From positions 545,714 through 609,713 of the forward strand of contig NZ_LT699745.1 of assembly GCF_900155385.1 (NCBI RefSeq): 64,000 nucleotides of DNA, read 5' to 3'. The stretch is from Vreelandella massiliensis. GTDB lineage: Bacteria; Pseudomonadota; Gammaproteobacteria; Pseudomonadales; Halomonadaceae. Below, piece by piece: positions 47,579-56,992 of this stretch (positions are counted from its first letter, which is position 1; each line of letters starts with the position of its first letter). The notes under the pieces are model-generated. The model saw nothing but the letters and a program-made list of their open reading frames with translations. It was not told the origin of the DNA and made no database searches. Made by a program: the position numbers and the translations under genes.

Positions 47579-48664
47579 TTAGCGCTCGGGCAGCGATGAT
47601 GCCTGTAACCGCTCAAGCATCGCCGTTAAGGCGCTTACCTGCTCGCCCTCGCGGGTATCGTGCAGCGGGCTGAGCTGCCAGGTGCTTTCGGCAAAGCCCC
47701 ACCAATCCCAGCAGCCTTGCGGGTTGGCCAAACTGCTCTCGGCTTGAGGATAGAGCACGATCTGCCGGTGCCGATCGGCCCACGCGTTCAGCCCTGTGTG
47801 GCGCACGAATGTCTCGCCGATCGCCTCCGCGCTCATTTGGCAACCGTGCAGGGCCACGGTGACACCGCACTCGCCGTCGTCGCAGCCCGCGGGAACGTAG
47901 ACGTAACCGGTATCGGCCAGGCCTTTGGCATCAAACTCCCCTTGGGCGAACGCCAGTAACTCGCCTTCCTCTTCGGGTGAGGCGGCGCTTCGCTCGGGAT
48001 GGAGCCAGTCCATCATTTCGCCGGCGATATCTTCATCGCAGGCCAGCACGTGGCTACCCCCGCCCTGGCGGCAACCGCCTAGCGCTTCGGGCGCGGTGCC
48101 CGAGTCGCTGGGTAGGCGTACCGGCCAGCCATGGCCGGTCTCCTCGCTACGCGCCACTTTCAACTGCTCCTCATCGGCGAGCCACTGGCGCCACTGCTCG
48201 GCGAGCAGATCACCGAGCACCGGATCGACCACCTCATCGGCTTCACCGTGCCAGACATAGGCGCGAAGATCGTCGCGAGCGGCGTCACTACCGACTTGAC
48301 CTTCGGCGGCGTAGCGCGCCCAACGCGCATCAAGCTCGGCGAGGGAGGGCTCACCGCGGCGGGTCATCATGCATTGATTCAGCGCTAAGCTAAGCGACCC
48401 TTGAGAGCATCCCCAAGGGCCTGCCGCCAGCACCCCCACACCCTTAAAGCGCTCCGGCCAGGCGATGGCCAGCTGCATCGCCATATAGCCACCGGAGGAG
48501 ACGCCCACGACGCTGTTCTGGGCCTCGCTGGCACTCAACGCGGGCAAGGTCGCAGGGTCACTCTCGGTATCGGCCATCGCCGCAAGCGGCACACTCAGCC
48601 CTGCGCAGAGCAAAAGCCGAGTCGCCTTAGCGAGTGCAGGAGCAGAGGCGGCAGTCGTTAGCAT
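47579..48664 (-). CDS. polyhydroxybutyrate depolymerase-like esterase
   Basis: 361-residue secreted alpha/beta hydrolase with a signal peptide (about residues 1-31, ending AMA), nucleophile elbow GVSSGGYMAMQLAIAWPERF, acid region WHGEADEVVDP and His in ETGHGWP. The C-terminal VTVALHGCQ, FVRHTGLNAWAD and WDWWGF belong to the extracellular PHB depolymerase/feruloyl esterase group. The catalytic part precedes the second HGC-containing part, the reverse of what I would expect, so substrate assignment stays open. It starts 2 bp after the FKBP stop and is probably co-transcribed. Confidence 0.75.
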   Translation of the reverse strand: MLTTAASAPALAKATRLLLCAGLSVPLAAMADTESDPATLPALSASEAQNSVVGVSSGGYMAMQLAIAWPERFKGVGVLAAGPWGCSQGSLSLALNQCMMTRRGEPSLAELDARWARYAAEGQVGSDAARDDLRAYVWHGEADEVVDPVLGDLLAEQWRQWLADEEQLKVARSEETGHGWPVRLPSDSGTAPEALGGCRQGGGSHVLACDEDIAGEMMDWLHPERSAASPEEEGELLAFAQGEFDAKGLADTGYVYVPAGCDDGECGVTVALHGCQMSAEAIGETFVRHTGLNAWADRHRQIVLYPQAESSLANPQGCWDWWGFAESTWQLSPLHDTREGEQVSALTAMLERLQASSLPER

Positions 48665-48666
48665 GG

Positions 48667-49350
48667 TTATTCGACGTCCAGCAATTCAACGTTAAAGATC
48701 AGGACTTCATTGGGGCCAATTGGGCCTTGGCCGGACGCGCCGTAAGCCAAGTCGGACGGGATATAGAGCTTCCATACGTCGCCGACGCTCATCAATTGCA
48801 GCGCCTCTTGCCAGCCCTCGATGACCTGATCGACGCGGAAGGTCACCGGCTCGCCGCGCTCGATAGAGCTATCAAAGACGGTGCCGTCAAGCAGCGTGCC
48901 TTCGTAGTGCACTTCAACGCTATCCTTTGGGCCAGGTGTGGCACCATCGCCGGATTCGAGCACTTCGTACTGCAGGCCCGAGTCGGTCACGGTGACGTCG
49001 TCGCGCTCGGCGTTTTCGGCTAAAAAGGTTTCGCCTTCCGCTTTATTGGCTTCGGCAAGCGCTTCTGCTTGCGCTTCGCGCTCCTGCATGGCGCGCTCTT
49101 GGAAGGCGGTCAGGGCGTCGGCGATTTCATCCTCGCTCAAAGCCAGCTCATTGCCGGCAAACACATCGCGCATGCCCTCACTGAAGGCGTCGATATCTAA
49201 ATCATCCACATCGGCCTGCATGCTTTCGCCGAGCGTGACCCCAAGGCTATACGCCAAGCGCTCCTCGTCGGTCTCGGGAGCCGCTGCGGCATACGGGGCG
49301 ATTAAAAGCGCGCCAACCAGCGCCGTGGAAGAGAGGAGAGTTTTCATCAA
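48667..49350 (-). CDS. FKBP-type peptidyl-prolyl isomerase (FkpA/Mip-like)
   Basis: 227-residue periplasmic isomerase: signal peptide (ending AAA), N-terminal dimerising helices (RLAYSLGVTLGESMQADVDD, EIADALTAFQERAMQEREAQ) and C-terminal FKBP domain (GPKDSVEVHYEGTLLDGTVF, FRVDQVIEGWQEALQLMSVG, YGASGQGPIGPNEVLIFNVE). It assists folding of envelope proteins. Confidence 0.93.
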   Translation of the reverse strand: MMKTLLSSTALVGALLIAPYAAAAPETDEERLAYSLGVTLGESMQADVDDLDIDAFSEGMRDVFAGNELALSEDEIADALTAFQERAMQEREAQAEALAEANKAEGETFLAENAERDDVTVTDSGLQYEVLESGDGATPGPKDSVEVHYEGTLLDGTVFDSSIERGEPVTFRVDQVIEGWQEALQLMSVGDVWKLYIPSDLAYGASGQGPIGPNEVLIFNVELLDVE

Positions 49351-49388
49351 TTACCCTTACATCAGAAAAGTGGTCAGATGGAAAGCGT

Positions 49389-49433
49389 AACACCCGCCGC
49401 CTTAGGCTGCATCTACCTAAGAGAGCGGGTGTT
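49389..49433 (-). terminator. stem-loop between teaD and the FKBP gene
   Basis: AACACCCGC/GCGGGTGTT with an inner CTTAGG/CCTAAG stem, 24 bp after the teaD stop on the minus strand. Probably ends the tea operon; no clear U-run follows. Confidence 0.55.
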
Positions 49434-49456
49434 GGCCCCAGGTGTTACGACTTGCT

Positions 49457-49900
49457 TTACACCACCATGGTGGGGCAGTGCGCCGCGCCCGCCACGCGCT
49501 GACATACGCTACCTAGCAGTAAGTTTTTATCGCCGTTGGTGCCTTGCGCGCCGATCACGATCAGGTCGCACTCGCGCTTACGGGCAAACCGTACAATGGT
49601 ACGCGAAGGACGGCCCCCCTTGACGAAAGCGCGCACTCGGGCACTGTCAGCACCCAACTCAACCGCATGCGCCTTGGCATGAACCGCGATCTCGGTGGCG
49701 TACTCTTTTAGGGCGTCGTCGGGCAAATCCAGCTTTTGCGGCCGCACCATCGAAAGCGAGGCTTCCAGCAGACTGTGGTGCTTAAAAACACACAGAAAGT
49801 AGATTTCCGCGCCGGTGAGCAGATGCAGCCCCACCGCTTTCTCCAGCGCTTTCAACGCCCCTTTTGAACCGTCTACCGGGACCAAAATGCGGTTAAACAT
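49457..49900 (-). CDS. teaD: TeaD-type universal stress protein
   Basis: 147-residue UspA protein ([23 protein letters not shown] motif [20 protein letters not shown]). In Halomonas elongata the UspA protein TeaD is encoded after teaABC and modulates ectoine uptake through ATP binding; the same position here supports the name. The gap from teaC is 28 bp. Confidence 0.87.
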   Translation of the reverse strand: MFNRILVPVDGSKGALKALEKAVGLHLLTGAEIYFLCVFKHHSLLEASLSMVRPQKLDLPDDALKEYATEIAVHAKAHAVELGADSARVRAFVKGGRPSRTIVRFARKRECDLIVIGAQGTNGDKNLLLGSVCQRVAGAAHCPTMVV

Positions 49901-49928
49901 GGCTTATCTCCTTATGGTGATGAGCGGC

Positions 49929-51212
49929 TTAGCGGAAAGCGACGTCACGCAAGAACAGCGCAATTTGCGGGAACATAATCAGCAGCGCAGCCGCTAAAAT
50001 CAGCATAAAGATAAACGGGGGCGTCCCCTTGATCACTTCCAAGTAGGGGCGCTTGAAAATCGCAATGGCGGTGAAAATATCGCACCCAAACGGCGGTGTG
50101 GCCGACCCAATCGCGACTTGCAACGTAATCAGGATACCCACCAGCACGGGGTCGAGCCCTGTCGCCTCAATGGCCGGGGTGAAAATCGGTGTCAGTACCA
50201 AAATGACCACGATCGGGTCGACAAACATGCACGCCACGAAAAAGGCGATACAGATCGCAATCAGCACGCCGGTGGGCCCGGCCTCGTTCACCCCGACGGC
50301 TTCCAGAATCGCTTGAGGAATTTGCGCGAACGAGATAATCCAAGAGAAGCCATTACCGGCGGCGACCAAAATAAAGACCACCGCCGTGATCAAGCCTGTC
50401 GACTTGGCAATGGCATAGATATCGTTCATTTTCAGCGAGCGAAACACCACGAACTCAAGCAGCACGGCATACAGCACACAGGCTGCCGCCGCTTCGGTGG
50501 GGCTAAAAATACCGCCATAAATCCCGCCGACAATAATCACCGGGAAACCCAATGGCCACAGCGCTTGTTGCACTGCTTTGGCGCGCTCCTTCCAAGTCGA
50601 TTTGGGCTCGGTGGGCACATTCTTAACAATGGCGTAAGTCACGCAGTACGCCGAGAACATCATCAGAATCAATAACCCAGGACCAATACCGGCGATAAAC
50701 AGCTCACCGATCGAGGTGCCCGAAATAACGCCGTAGATGATCATGCCGATACTCGGCGGGATCAAAAAGGCAATATCGCTGGCGTTAATAATAAGCGCCA
50801 AGGTAAAGGGGTCGGAGTAGCCCGCTTTCAGCATTTTGGGGCGCAGGGGCGAGCCGACCGCCACTACCGTCGCCTGGGTAGAGCCCGAAACCGCGCCAAA
50901 TAGCGTACACGAAGCCGCGGTACTGACCGCCAATCCGCCTTTCACGTGGCCGATAAACGACATCACCATCGCGATTAAGCGATTCGCCGACTGACCGCGT
51001 GTCATGATGTCCGCTGCCAAAATAAACATGGGCACCGCGATCAGCGAGGCGGGGCGAATGCCGGCCATCATCTGCTGGATCAGCGTATCCATCTGGCCCA
51101 GCCCGTTAAACATCATATAAAACCCGATCACTGCTGCGGTGATCAGCGGTATCATCATCGGAAAGCCCAGCAGCAGCAGGCCGATCATGGTTCCTACCAT
51201 TATGGTCGTCAT
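49929..51212 (-). CDS. teaC: ectoine TRAP transporter large permease TeaC
   Basis: 427-residue DctM-type permease with about 12 membrane helices (FPMMIPLITAAVIGF, FGAVSGSTQATVVAVGSPLR, NASDIAFLIPPSIGMIIYGV, GSATPPFGCDIFTAIAIFKR). With TeaB it forms the sodium-driven channel that takes ectoine from TeaA. The gap after teaB is 43 bp. Confidence 0.92.
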   Translation of the reverse strand: MTTIMVGTMIGLLLLGFPMMIPLITAAVIGFYMMFNGLGQMDTLIQQMMAGIRPASLIAVPMFILAADIMTRGQSANRLIAMVMSFIGHVKGGLAVSTAASCTLFGAVSGSTQATVVAVGSPLRPKMLKAGYSDPFTLALIINASDIAFLIPPSIGMIIYGVISGTSIGELFIAGIGPGLLILMMFSAYCVTYAIVKNVPTEPKSTWKERAKAVQQALWPLGFPVIIVGGIYGGIFSPTEAAAACVLYAVLLEFVVFRSLKMNDIYAIAKSTGLITAVVFILVAAGNGFSWIISFAQIPQAILEAVGVNEAGPTGVLIAICIAFFVACMFVDPIVVILVLTPIFTPAIEATGLDPVLVGILITLQVAIGSATPPFGCDIFTAIAIFKRPYLEVIKGTPPFIFMLILAAALLIMFPQIALFLRDVAFR

Positions 51213-51255
51213 AGCCGTTCCCCTAAGGTGTCAAACCCTGCGTCAAAGCCCTGCA

Positions 51256-51834
51256 TCAGACTTCGGTTTCCGTGTCTTTATACCCATCAAGCGTGGTGGT
51301 CGAGAGATAGACATCCCGTGATGTGACGTTCTTGACCGCGGTGAGCAGATACTGAATCCCGGTAATAAATAACCCTAGCGGCGCCCAGACATAGATGAAC
51401 CAAATTGGCAGCTGCAAGGCGGGCAGTACACGCCCTCGTCCATGCAAATCAAGGATATAAATAACTGAGTAGTAACAGAGGAAAAACATTACCGCGGCGG
51501 TAAATAGCGCGATAAAAATCATCAATACTTTGCGCCCACCCGCCGGCAGCGCATCGTAAATCGCGGACATTCGAATGTGGCGCCCGTGACGCGCGGCATA
51601 GCCCACGCCGGCAAAGGTGATCATGATGATCAAAATGCGGTTCAATTCTCCCGAAAACATGATGCTGTTACCGAAAATGAAGCGCGCTATCACGTTGGTG
51701 ACCGTATTAAGCGCCATCAACAGCACGCCCAACGCTAAAATCACCGCCTCAAGCTTGCTGATAAAGGTATCAATGATCCCGAGAAACCCCGGCAAACCGG
51801 AGCGATAATACTTTTCGGATGCTTCATCAGACAT
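51256..51834 (-). CDS. teaB: ectoine TRAP transporter small permease TeaB
   Basis: 192-residue DctQ-type subunit with four membrane helices ([39 protein letters not shown]). ATG 51834 is used because AGGAG lies just upstream; the longer frame from 51882 lacks a ribosome site. Confidence 0.9.
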   Translation of the reverse strand: MSDEASEKYYRSGLPGFLGIIDTFISKLEAVILALGVLLMALNTVTNVIARFIFGNSIMFSGELNRILIIMITFAGVGYAARHGRHIRMSAIYDALPAGGRKVLMIFIALFTAAVMFFLCYYSVIYILDLHGRGRVLPALQLPIWFIYVWAPLGLFITGIQYLLTAVKNVTSRDVYLSTTTLDGYKDTETEV

Positions 51835-51922
51835 CGCCGGACTCCTTCTTTTACGCCCTGGTTTTTCTAGCCCGAAAGCCAAACTTTTGCTATCCGCTTA
51901 AAAATCCAACCTGCTGAGGACT

Positions 51923-51950
51923 AAAAAAGGGGCAGCGCATGCTGCCCCTT
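51923..51950 (-). terminator. terminator between teaA and teaB
   Basis: Perfect 10-bp stem AAGGGGCAGC/GCTGCCCCTT with a GCAT loop, followed on the minus strand by TTTTTTAG. As an internal partial terminator it would make teaA mRNA more abundant than the permeases. Confidence 0.85.
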
Positions 51951-52061
51951 AGCGGTTATCGCGGGCACTGTATCGCTACATCGACTGTACTAAACAGAGG
52001 GCGGAAACAGTGCGCTACGAACACGGAGCCTACTCCGTTTGGACATTCATCGTGTCAGCGA

Positions 52062-53114
52062 TTAATCGTTATCGCTCTGCACCTCTGCAAGGTCTTCCTT
52101 GAACTGGTTCAGCAGCTCTTCACCGCGCTCACCGGTCATCTCGATAAAGGCTTGCTCAACCTGCGGTGCCCGCTCGCGGAACGCCTGGATCTCTTCTTCG
52201 CTTAGGCGATTGACCGTGACTTCATCGGAGGCTTCCTGAATCTTGGCCAGCGACTCATCGGCGAGGCCTTGAATGTGCTCGATGGTGTGGTCATACGCCA
52301 CTTCGGAGGCGGCTTGAACCAGCGCCTGATCTTCTTCAGACAGCCCCTCGTAGAAATCCTGGTTGGCCATCATGGCGGTAGTGAACCAGCCGTGACCGGT
52401 AAAGGTCAGGTGCGGCGACACTTCATACAAACCACCAGACTCGATCCAAAAAATGGGGTTCTCTTGGCCGTCGAGAATGCCGGTCTGCAAACCACCGTAA
52501 ACCTCACCCCAGGGCAGCGGCGTGGGCGTCGCGCCAAAGGCATCGTAGGTTTCCGATAGCAGCGGGTTGGTCATCACGCGGATCTTCTTGTTGTTGAGAT
52601 CCTCCGGCGAGCTAATGGGCTCGTCGGTGGTGACCACCATTTCGCCTTCCGGATACATCTTGAGAAGCTCAAGCCCCTGCTCAGCGTAGAGCTTGGGGAA
52701 CATATCATTGATGGCTTCACTCTCGTCGAAGAACTCAAGCACGGTCTCTTCGTCGGTGGGCAGCAGGTAGGGAATGAAGAAAATTTGCGCTTCGGGAATC
52801 AACGACCCCGTAAAGCCAGGCGACTGGTTCACAAACTGCAGAATACCGTTTTGCGTCTGCTCCATGATGTCGTCGGATTCACCCAGCTCACCGAAGCGGT
52901 AAACCTGAACGGTGTGATCGGAGTTGTCTTCAATATACTCCTTGAAGGCATAGGCGAAGACGTCTTGCACATCACCTTCATACTCTTCGTGAGCGTAACG
53001 CCAGTTATCGGCCGAGGCCGCACCGGACAGCCCTAGCAGTAGCGCACTAACGCTGGCGGTAGTGAGAAGCTTGGTAGAGAGAAGCTTGGGAGAAACAGAC
53101 TTGCTTGCCTTCAT
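52062..53114 (-). CDS. teaA: ectoine-binding protein TeaA of a TRAP transporter
   Basis: 350-residue periplasmic DctP protein with a signal peptide (about residues 1-35, ending ASA) and mature start DNWRYAHEEYEGDVQDVF. Segments such as FGELGESDDIMEQTQNGILQ, KMYPEGEMVVT, GATPTPLPWGEVYGGLQTGI and NPIFWIESGGLYEVSPHLTF closely match H. elongata TeaA as I remember it. It captures ectoine and hydroxyectoine for osmoprotection or recovery of leaked solute. AGAGGAA precedes the ATG. It leads teaABCD. Confidence 0.93.
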   Translation of the reverse strand: MKASKSVSPKLLSTKLLTTASVSALLLGLSGAASADNWRYAHEEYEGDVQDVFAYAFKEYIEDNSDHTVQVYRFGELGESDDIMEQTQNGILQFVNQSPGFTGSLIPEAQIFFIPYLLPTDEETVLEFFDESEAINDMFPKLYAEQGLELLKMYPEGEMVVTTDEPISSPEDLNNKKIRVMTNPLLSETYDAFGATPTPLPWGEVYGGLQTGILDGQENPIFWIESGGLYEVSPHLTFTGHGWFTTAMMANQDFYEGLSEEDQALVQAASEVAYDHTIEHIQGLADESLAKIQEASDEVTVNRLSEEEIQAFRERAPQVEQAFIEMTGERGEELLNQFKEDLAEVQSDND

Positions 53115-53278
53115 GCGTTATTCCTCTTGCAGTGGTAAGCGCTGAACATAGGCTCAGAACCTGCTCAGACCTTTGCATCTGCTGACATCAAGCAACGCTC
53201 GCCGGGAGGCACTACCGCCGCCACTAGATGTCATCAGACGCGCCATTAAGGTCATTTAAGAAGCAGTTAAAATTCAGG

Positions 53279-53851
53279 CTAGCGCGCCGGGATGAAGCGG
53301 TCAAGCTGGCCACCCAACACTTCCCAGGCATTTTCCACCCTCGGACTCGGAGCACAGCCGCTACCACTAAATGGGTGAAAATTCGGCGAAAAAAGCTGTA
53401 ATTGCAGCCAATGCGCACGTTTAGAAGGCTCTCGTGTCGTTTCTTTTGGGTCTGTACGCGTATTTTCAGGCACGAGAGTCCACTGCTGCCAGCGTTGAAG
53501 GTTTTCACGCTCGGCGAGCAGTTCGGCCCGCTTGATGGTCGCGCGTAGCTCAGCCACGCCTTCGCTGGCTTGCGCCGCGCCTTTCAATTCGCGACGCAGC
53601 TGGCGCAAAACACCGGTAATCTCCTGCTGCCAGCGAACTCGCGTTCGCCGCTCCAACACCAGCGCCGCGTGCTCGGCTTTGCGCCCATGGTGAAAGAGCC
53701 AGGCATGCAACAGCAGCTCGCACACATCGACCTTTGCTTCGTCTTGCAGACACAGACACGCATGCTCAACGCCAGGTCGCGTATAGAAATCGAGGGCAAA
53801 ATCCCACAGCGGATTCTGCTTGAGGGCGGTCAATCGGGTAGAATCGCGCAT
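53279..53851 (-). CDS. TIGR02444 family protein
   Basis: About 190-residue protein of unknown function (NPLWDFALDFYTRPGVEHAC, DVCELLLHAWLFHHGR, VRWQQEITGVLRQLRR), matching the TIGR02444 family. The C-terminal third is unusually divergent and proline-rich. It is divergent from the ABC-F gene with only about 30 bp between, an arrangement I recall from Pseudomonas. ATG 53851 is preferred; GTG 53854 is one codon earlier. Confidence 0.82.
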   Translation of the reverse strand: MRDSTRLTALKQNPLWDFALDFYTRPGVEHACLCLQDEAKVDVCELLLHAWLFHHGRKAEHAALVLERRTRVRWQQEITGVLRQLRRELKGAAQASEGVAELRATIKRAELLAERENLQRWQQWTLVPENTRTDPKETTREPSKRAHWLQLQLFSPNFHPFSGSGCAPSPRVENAWEVLGGQLDRFIPAR

Positions 53852-53881
53852 CACAGCCCACCTTTACGCTCAGGAGCACGC

Positions 53882-55840
53882 ATGATCGCACTGCGCCAAG
53901 TCGCCCTGCAACGCGGCACGCAAACCCTGCTGGAAAACGCCGACCTCACCCTGCACAGCGGCGTCAAAGCCGGCATCATCGGTGCCAACGGCGCAGGTAA
54001 GTCGAGCCTGTTTAAACTCCTGCTAGGCGAGCTAGGCGTCGATCAAGGCGAGATTGAGATGAGCGGCGGCCAGCGCATTGCGCATATGGCGCAAGAGATC
54101 GATGCCCTCGACCGGGCGATTATTGACTACGTGCTTGATGGCGATCACACACTGCGCCAGGCCGAGGCGGACCTTGCCGCAGCCCAAGCCTCGGGCAATG
54201 CCCACCGCGAGGCCGAGCTGCATGGGCTGATCGAAACCCTAGACGGCTACCGGGCGCGCTCACGCGCCGCGCAGCTGCTGGTGGGGCTAGGCTTTGTGCA
54301 AGCAGACCTAACGCGGCCGTTGTCGGCGTTTTCCGGCGGTTGGCGGATGCGCGTCAACCTCGCCCGCACGCTGTTCACGCCGTCCGACCTACTGCTCCTG
54401 GACGAGCCCACTAACCACTTGGATCTGGATGCGCTGCTGTGGCTGGAGCAGTGGCTTACCCGCTACCCCGGCACGCTGCTGTTGATCTCCCACGATCGCG
54501 ATTTTCTCGACGCCGTGTGCGACCACATCGTGCACATGCACCACAAAACGGTGGAACTCTACCGCGGCAACTACTCGCGCTTTGAGCGCACCCGCGCGGA
54601 GAAACTCGCCCTGCAGCAGGCCGAAGCCGCTAAACAGCAGGCCCGCCGCGAAGAGATCGAGCGCTTCATCGCCCGCTTCAAAGCCAAGGCGACCAAGGCC
54701 AAGCAGGCCCAGAGCCGGGTGAAGATGCTAGAGCGCATGGAGGAGATCGCCGTGGCCCACGTCGATTCGCCGTTTCACTTCACCCTGCCGGCGGCGGATA
54801 GAACCTCGCATCCGCTTCTCGTACTCGATCAAGCAACGCTGGGTTACCGGGGCGAAAACGGCGACAGCGTGCAGCTGGATCACGTTAACATCACGCTGCT
54901 CCCCGAACAGCGTATCGGGCTTCTCGGCCCCAACGGCGCGGGCAAATCGACGCTGATTAAATCGCTGATCGGGGAATTGCCGCTCCTGGCCGGCAAGCGC
55001 GTGCCCGGTGAGCATCTTGCGGTCGGCTATTTTGCCCAGCATCAGCTTGAAGGCCTGGATATCACCACCACGCCTTTCGTCCACGTACAGCGGCTCTCCC
55101 CCACCGCCAGCGACCAGGAGATCCGTAACTTTCTCGGCGGCTTTGGTTTTAAGGGCGACGATGCGTTTGGCGAGGTGGCAACGTTTTCCGGCGGCGAAAA
55201 AGCCCGCCTGGCGCTCGCCCTGGTGGCGTGGCAAAAGCCCAACCTGCTGCTGCTCGACGAGCCCACCAACCACTTGGATTTAGAAATGCGCGAGGCGCTG
55301 ACCGAGGCGCTCGCCAGCTTCGAAGGCACGGTGATTTTGGTCTCCCACGACCGCCACCTGTTACGCGCCACGGTGGATGAGTTTTGGCGCGTGGCGGATC
55401 ACCGCGTCGAGCCCTTTGACGGCGACCTGGAGGACTACCGCCACTGGCTTAAGGAGCGCCTGGAGGCCGAGCGGCGCGATACTCGCAGCGAAAAAAGCGA
55501 GCGCCAGGGCGCGCAGCAAAACGACGATAGCCGCGAAGCGCGCAAAGCCGCACGCCAGGCCGCGGCTAAAATGCGCGAGCGGCTTCGCCCGCTGAAAAAA
55601 CAGCGCGATCAGGCAGAAAAAGCCATGGAGCGCGAACAAACGGCCCTGGCCGAGGTGGAAGAGGTGCTCGCCGACCCTGAACTCTACACCGACGCGTCGC
55701 GAAAAACCGAGTTAACCAAAGCGCTTGCCCGCCAAGCCGAGATCAAATCGCGCCTTGACGCCGCCGAAGCGCAGTGGCTCGGCGCCGAAGAGGAGCTGGA
55801 AGCGATGGAAGCCGAGTTGCTGGCCAGTGAAAACGCTTAG
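53882..55840 (+). CDS. yheS: ABC-F family ATPase YheS-like
   Basis: 652-residue soluble protein with two ABC domains: Walker A GANGAGKSSLF and GPNGAGKSTLI, signatures FSGGWRMRVNLAR and FSGGEKARLALAL, Walker B LLLLDEPTNHLDLD twice, a basic linker rich in Lys/Arg between them (ARFKAKATKAKQAQSRVKML) and a C-terminal coiled coil. ABC-F proteins act on ribosomes, not membranes. CAGGAG precedes ATG 53882; the longer frame upstream overlaps the divergent gene and is not real. Confidence 0.94.
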   Translation: MIALRQVALQRGTQTLLENADLTLHSGVKAGIIGANGAGKSSLFKLLLGELGVDQGEIEMSGGQRIAHMAQEIDALDRAIIDYVLDGDHTLRQAEADLAAAQASGNAHREAELHGLIETLDGYRARSRAAQLLVGLGFVQADLTRPLSAFSGGWRMRVNLARTLFTPSDLLLLDEPTNHLDLDALLWLEQWLTRYPGTLLLISHDRDFLDAVCDHIVHMHHKTVELYRGNYSRFERTRAEKLALQQAEAAKQQARREEIERFIARFKAKATKAKQAQSRVKMLERMEEIAVAHVDSPFHFTLPAADRTSHPLLVLDQATLGYRGENGDSVQLDHVNITLLPEQRIGLLGPNGAGKSTLIKSLIGELPLLAGKRVPGEHLAVGYFAQHQLEGLDITTTPFVHVQRLSPTASDQEIRNFLGGFGFKGDDAFGEVATFSGGEKARLALALVAWQKPNLLLLDEPTNHLDLEMREALTEALASFEGTVILVSHDRHLLRATVDEFWRVADHRVEPFDGDLEDYRHWLKERLEAERRDTRSEKSERQGAQQNDDSREARKAARQAAAKMRERLRPLKKQRDQAEKAMEREQTALAEVEEVLADPELYTDASRKTELTKALARQAEIKSRLDAAEAQWLGAEEELEAMEAELLASENA

Positions 55841-55848
55841 GAGCCCGT

Positions 55849-56286
55849 TCACGTTTCCAGCAAAAACGTCACTGGGCCGTCGTTGATCAGCGATACCTGC
55901 ATGTTGGCGCCAAACTCGCCGGTGGCGATGGGGATATCACTTTGACGCGCTTGCTTAACGAGGTAGTGGAACAACCGCTCGCCTTCGGCGGGCGGCGCGG
56001 CGCTGGAAAAACTGGGCCGCAGCCCTTTTTGCGTATCGGCCGCCAGGGTGAACTGCGACACCAGTAGCAAACCGCCCCCGGCCTGCTGCACATTGAGGTT
56101 CATCTTGCCCTCCGCGTCGCTGAAAACGCGGTAATGCAAGAGTTTTTGCAGCAGTTTATCGGCGTGGGCCTCGCTGTCGCCCTTTTCTACGCCCACAAGC
56201 GCAAGTAAGCCGTGCTCAATGGCACCCACGGTCTGCGCCTCAACCTCGACGCTCGCGCGGCTTACCCGCTGAATCAGTGCCTTCAT
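55849..56286 (-). CDS. dtd: D-aminoacyl-tRNA deacylase
   Basis: 145-residue DTD removes D-amino acids (and glycine mischarged on tRNA-Ala). The family motifs [28 protein letters not shown] (active-site SQFTL) and the C-terminal [10 protein letters not shown] (GP-cis-Pro loop) are present. It converges with yheS, with 8 bp between. Confidence 0.96.
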   Translation of the reverse strand: MKALIQRVSRASVEVEAQTVGAIEHGLLALVGVEKGDSEAHADKLLQKLLHYRVFSDAEGKMNLNVQQAGGGLLLVSQFTLAADTQKGLRPSFSSAAPPAEGERLFHYLVKQARQSDIPIATGEFGANMQVSLINDGPVTFLLET

Positions 56287-56334
56287 CCCTTACTCCTTGC
56301 CCGCTTCGTTTTCCCTGACTGACTCTTCCCCGGC

Positions 56335-56910
56335 TTAGTCTTTCCCCAAAAGCGCATCGCGAAAATCCTCGCCCAACGGTTTTTTTCCGAGCCAAATGCC
56401 GAACATGGCACTGGCGGTGTCGCTATCGCCGCCTTCATACACGACCTCGCCATTGAGCGCCAGCCGCAGTGTTTCGCCATCCCAGCTAAGCCGATAGCGG
56501 TCGCCCGGCGCCACGTCTTGGTAGCTTTGATTGATGGCGTTGATCTCCTCTTCGACCTGATTGAACTCGTAGCGAGTGAGCGATTTTTCCAGTGTCTCCG
56601 TGGTGGCCTCGGCAAAGTCAGCCGCTTCAATGTCATGGAAGTAAGCCAGCTCCAGCAGGCGGGGCACATCGCCAAGCGGCTGCGGCTCGGTTTCGCCTTC
56701 CACCTGATAATAAGCGCCGGCGTAGGCGGTCCAGATCATGTAAGTAAACACCCCGCTACCGAGCAGTTCAAAACGCTGCCCGTGAGCTTCCAAGTGGCGC
56801 GGGAAGGTTTCGCCGTTTTCGTTCACACTCGTACCGCTTTGCGCCTGGGCTAGCGCCGCAAAAGAGAGGAGCAGCGCAGGTACCAGCCCGCGTAAGGGGG
56901 AAAGAGACAT
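56335..56910 (-). CDS. chalcone isomerase-like periplasmic protein
   Basis: 191-residue secreted protein with a signal peptide (about residues 1-24, ending AQA). HGQRFELLGSGVFTYMIWTA, RLLELAYFHDIEAADFAEAT and SASAMFGIWLGKKPLGEDFR-type segments are the bacterial chalcone-isomerase-like fold (lipoprotein transporter-like, non-enzymatic in most bacteria). Function unknown; it may bind fatty acids. Confidence 0.8.
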   Translation of the reverse strand: MSLSPLRGLVPALLLSFAALAQAQSGTSVNENGETFPRHLEAHGQRFELLGSGVFTYMIWTAYAGAYYQVEGETEPQPLGDVPRLLELAYFHDIEAADFAEATTETLEKSLTRYEFNQVEEEINAINQSYQDVAPGDRYRLSWDGETLRLALNGEVVYEGGDSDTASAMFGIWLGKKPLGEDFRDALLGKD

Positions 56911-56992
56911 GTCGAACCTCCTGTTTAAATGGCACGCACACCATACCTACCATCGCAATAGGTAGAGGTTCCGTATAAAAATGTAACCGTGT

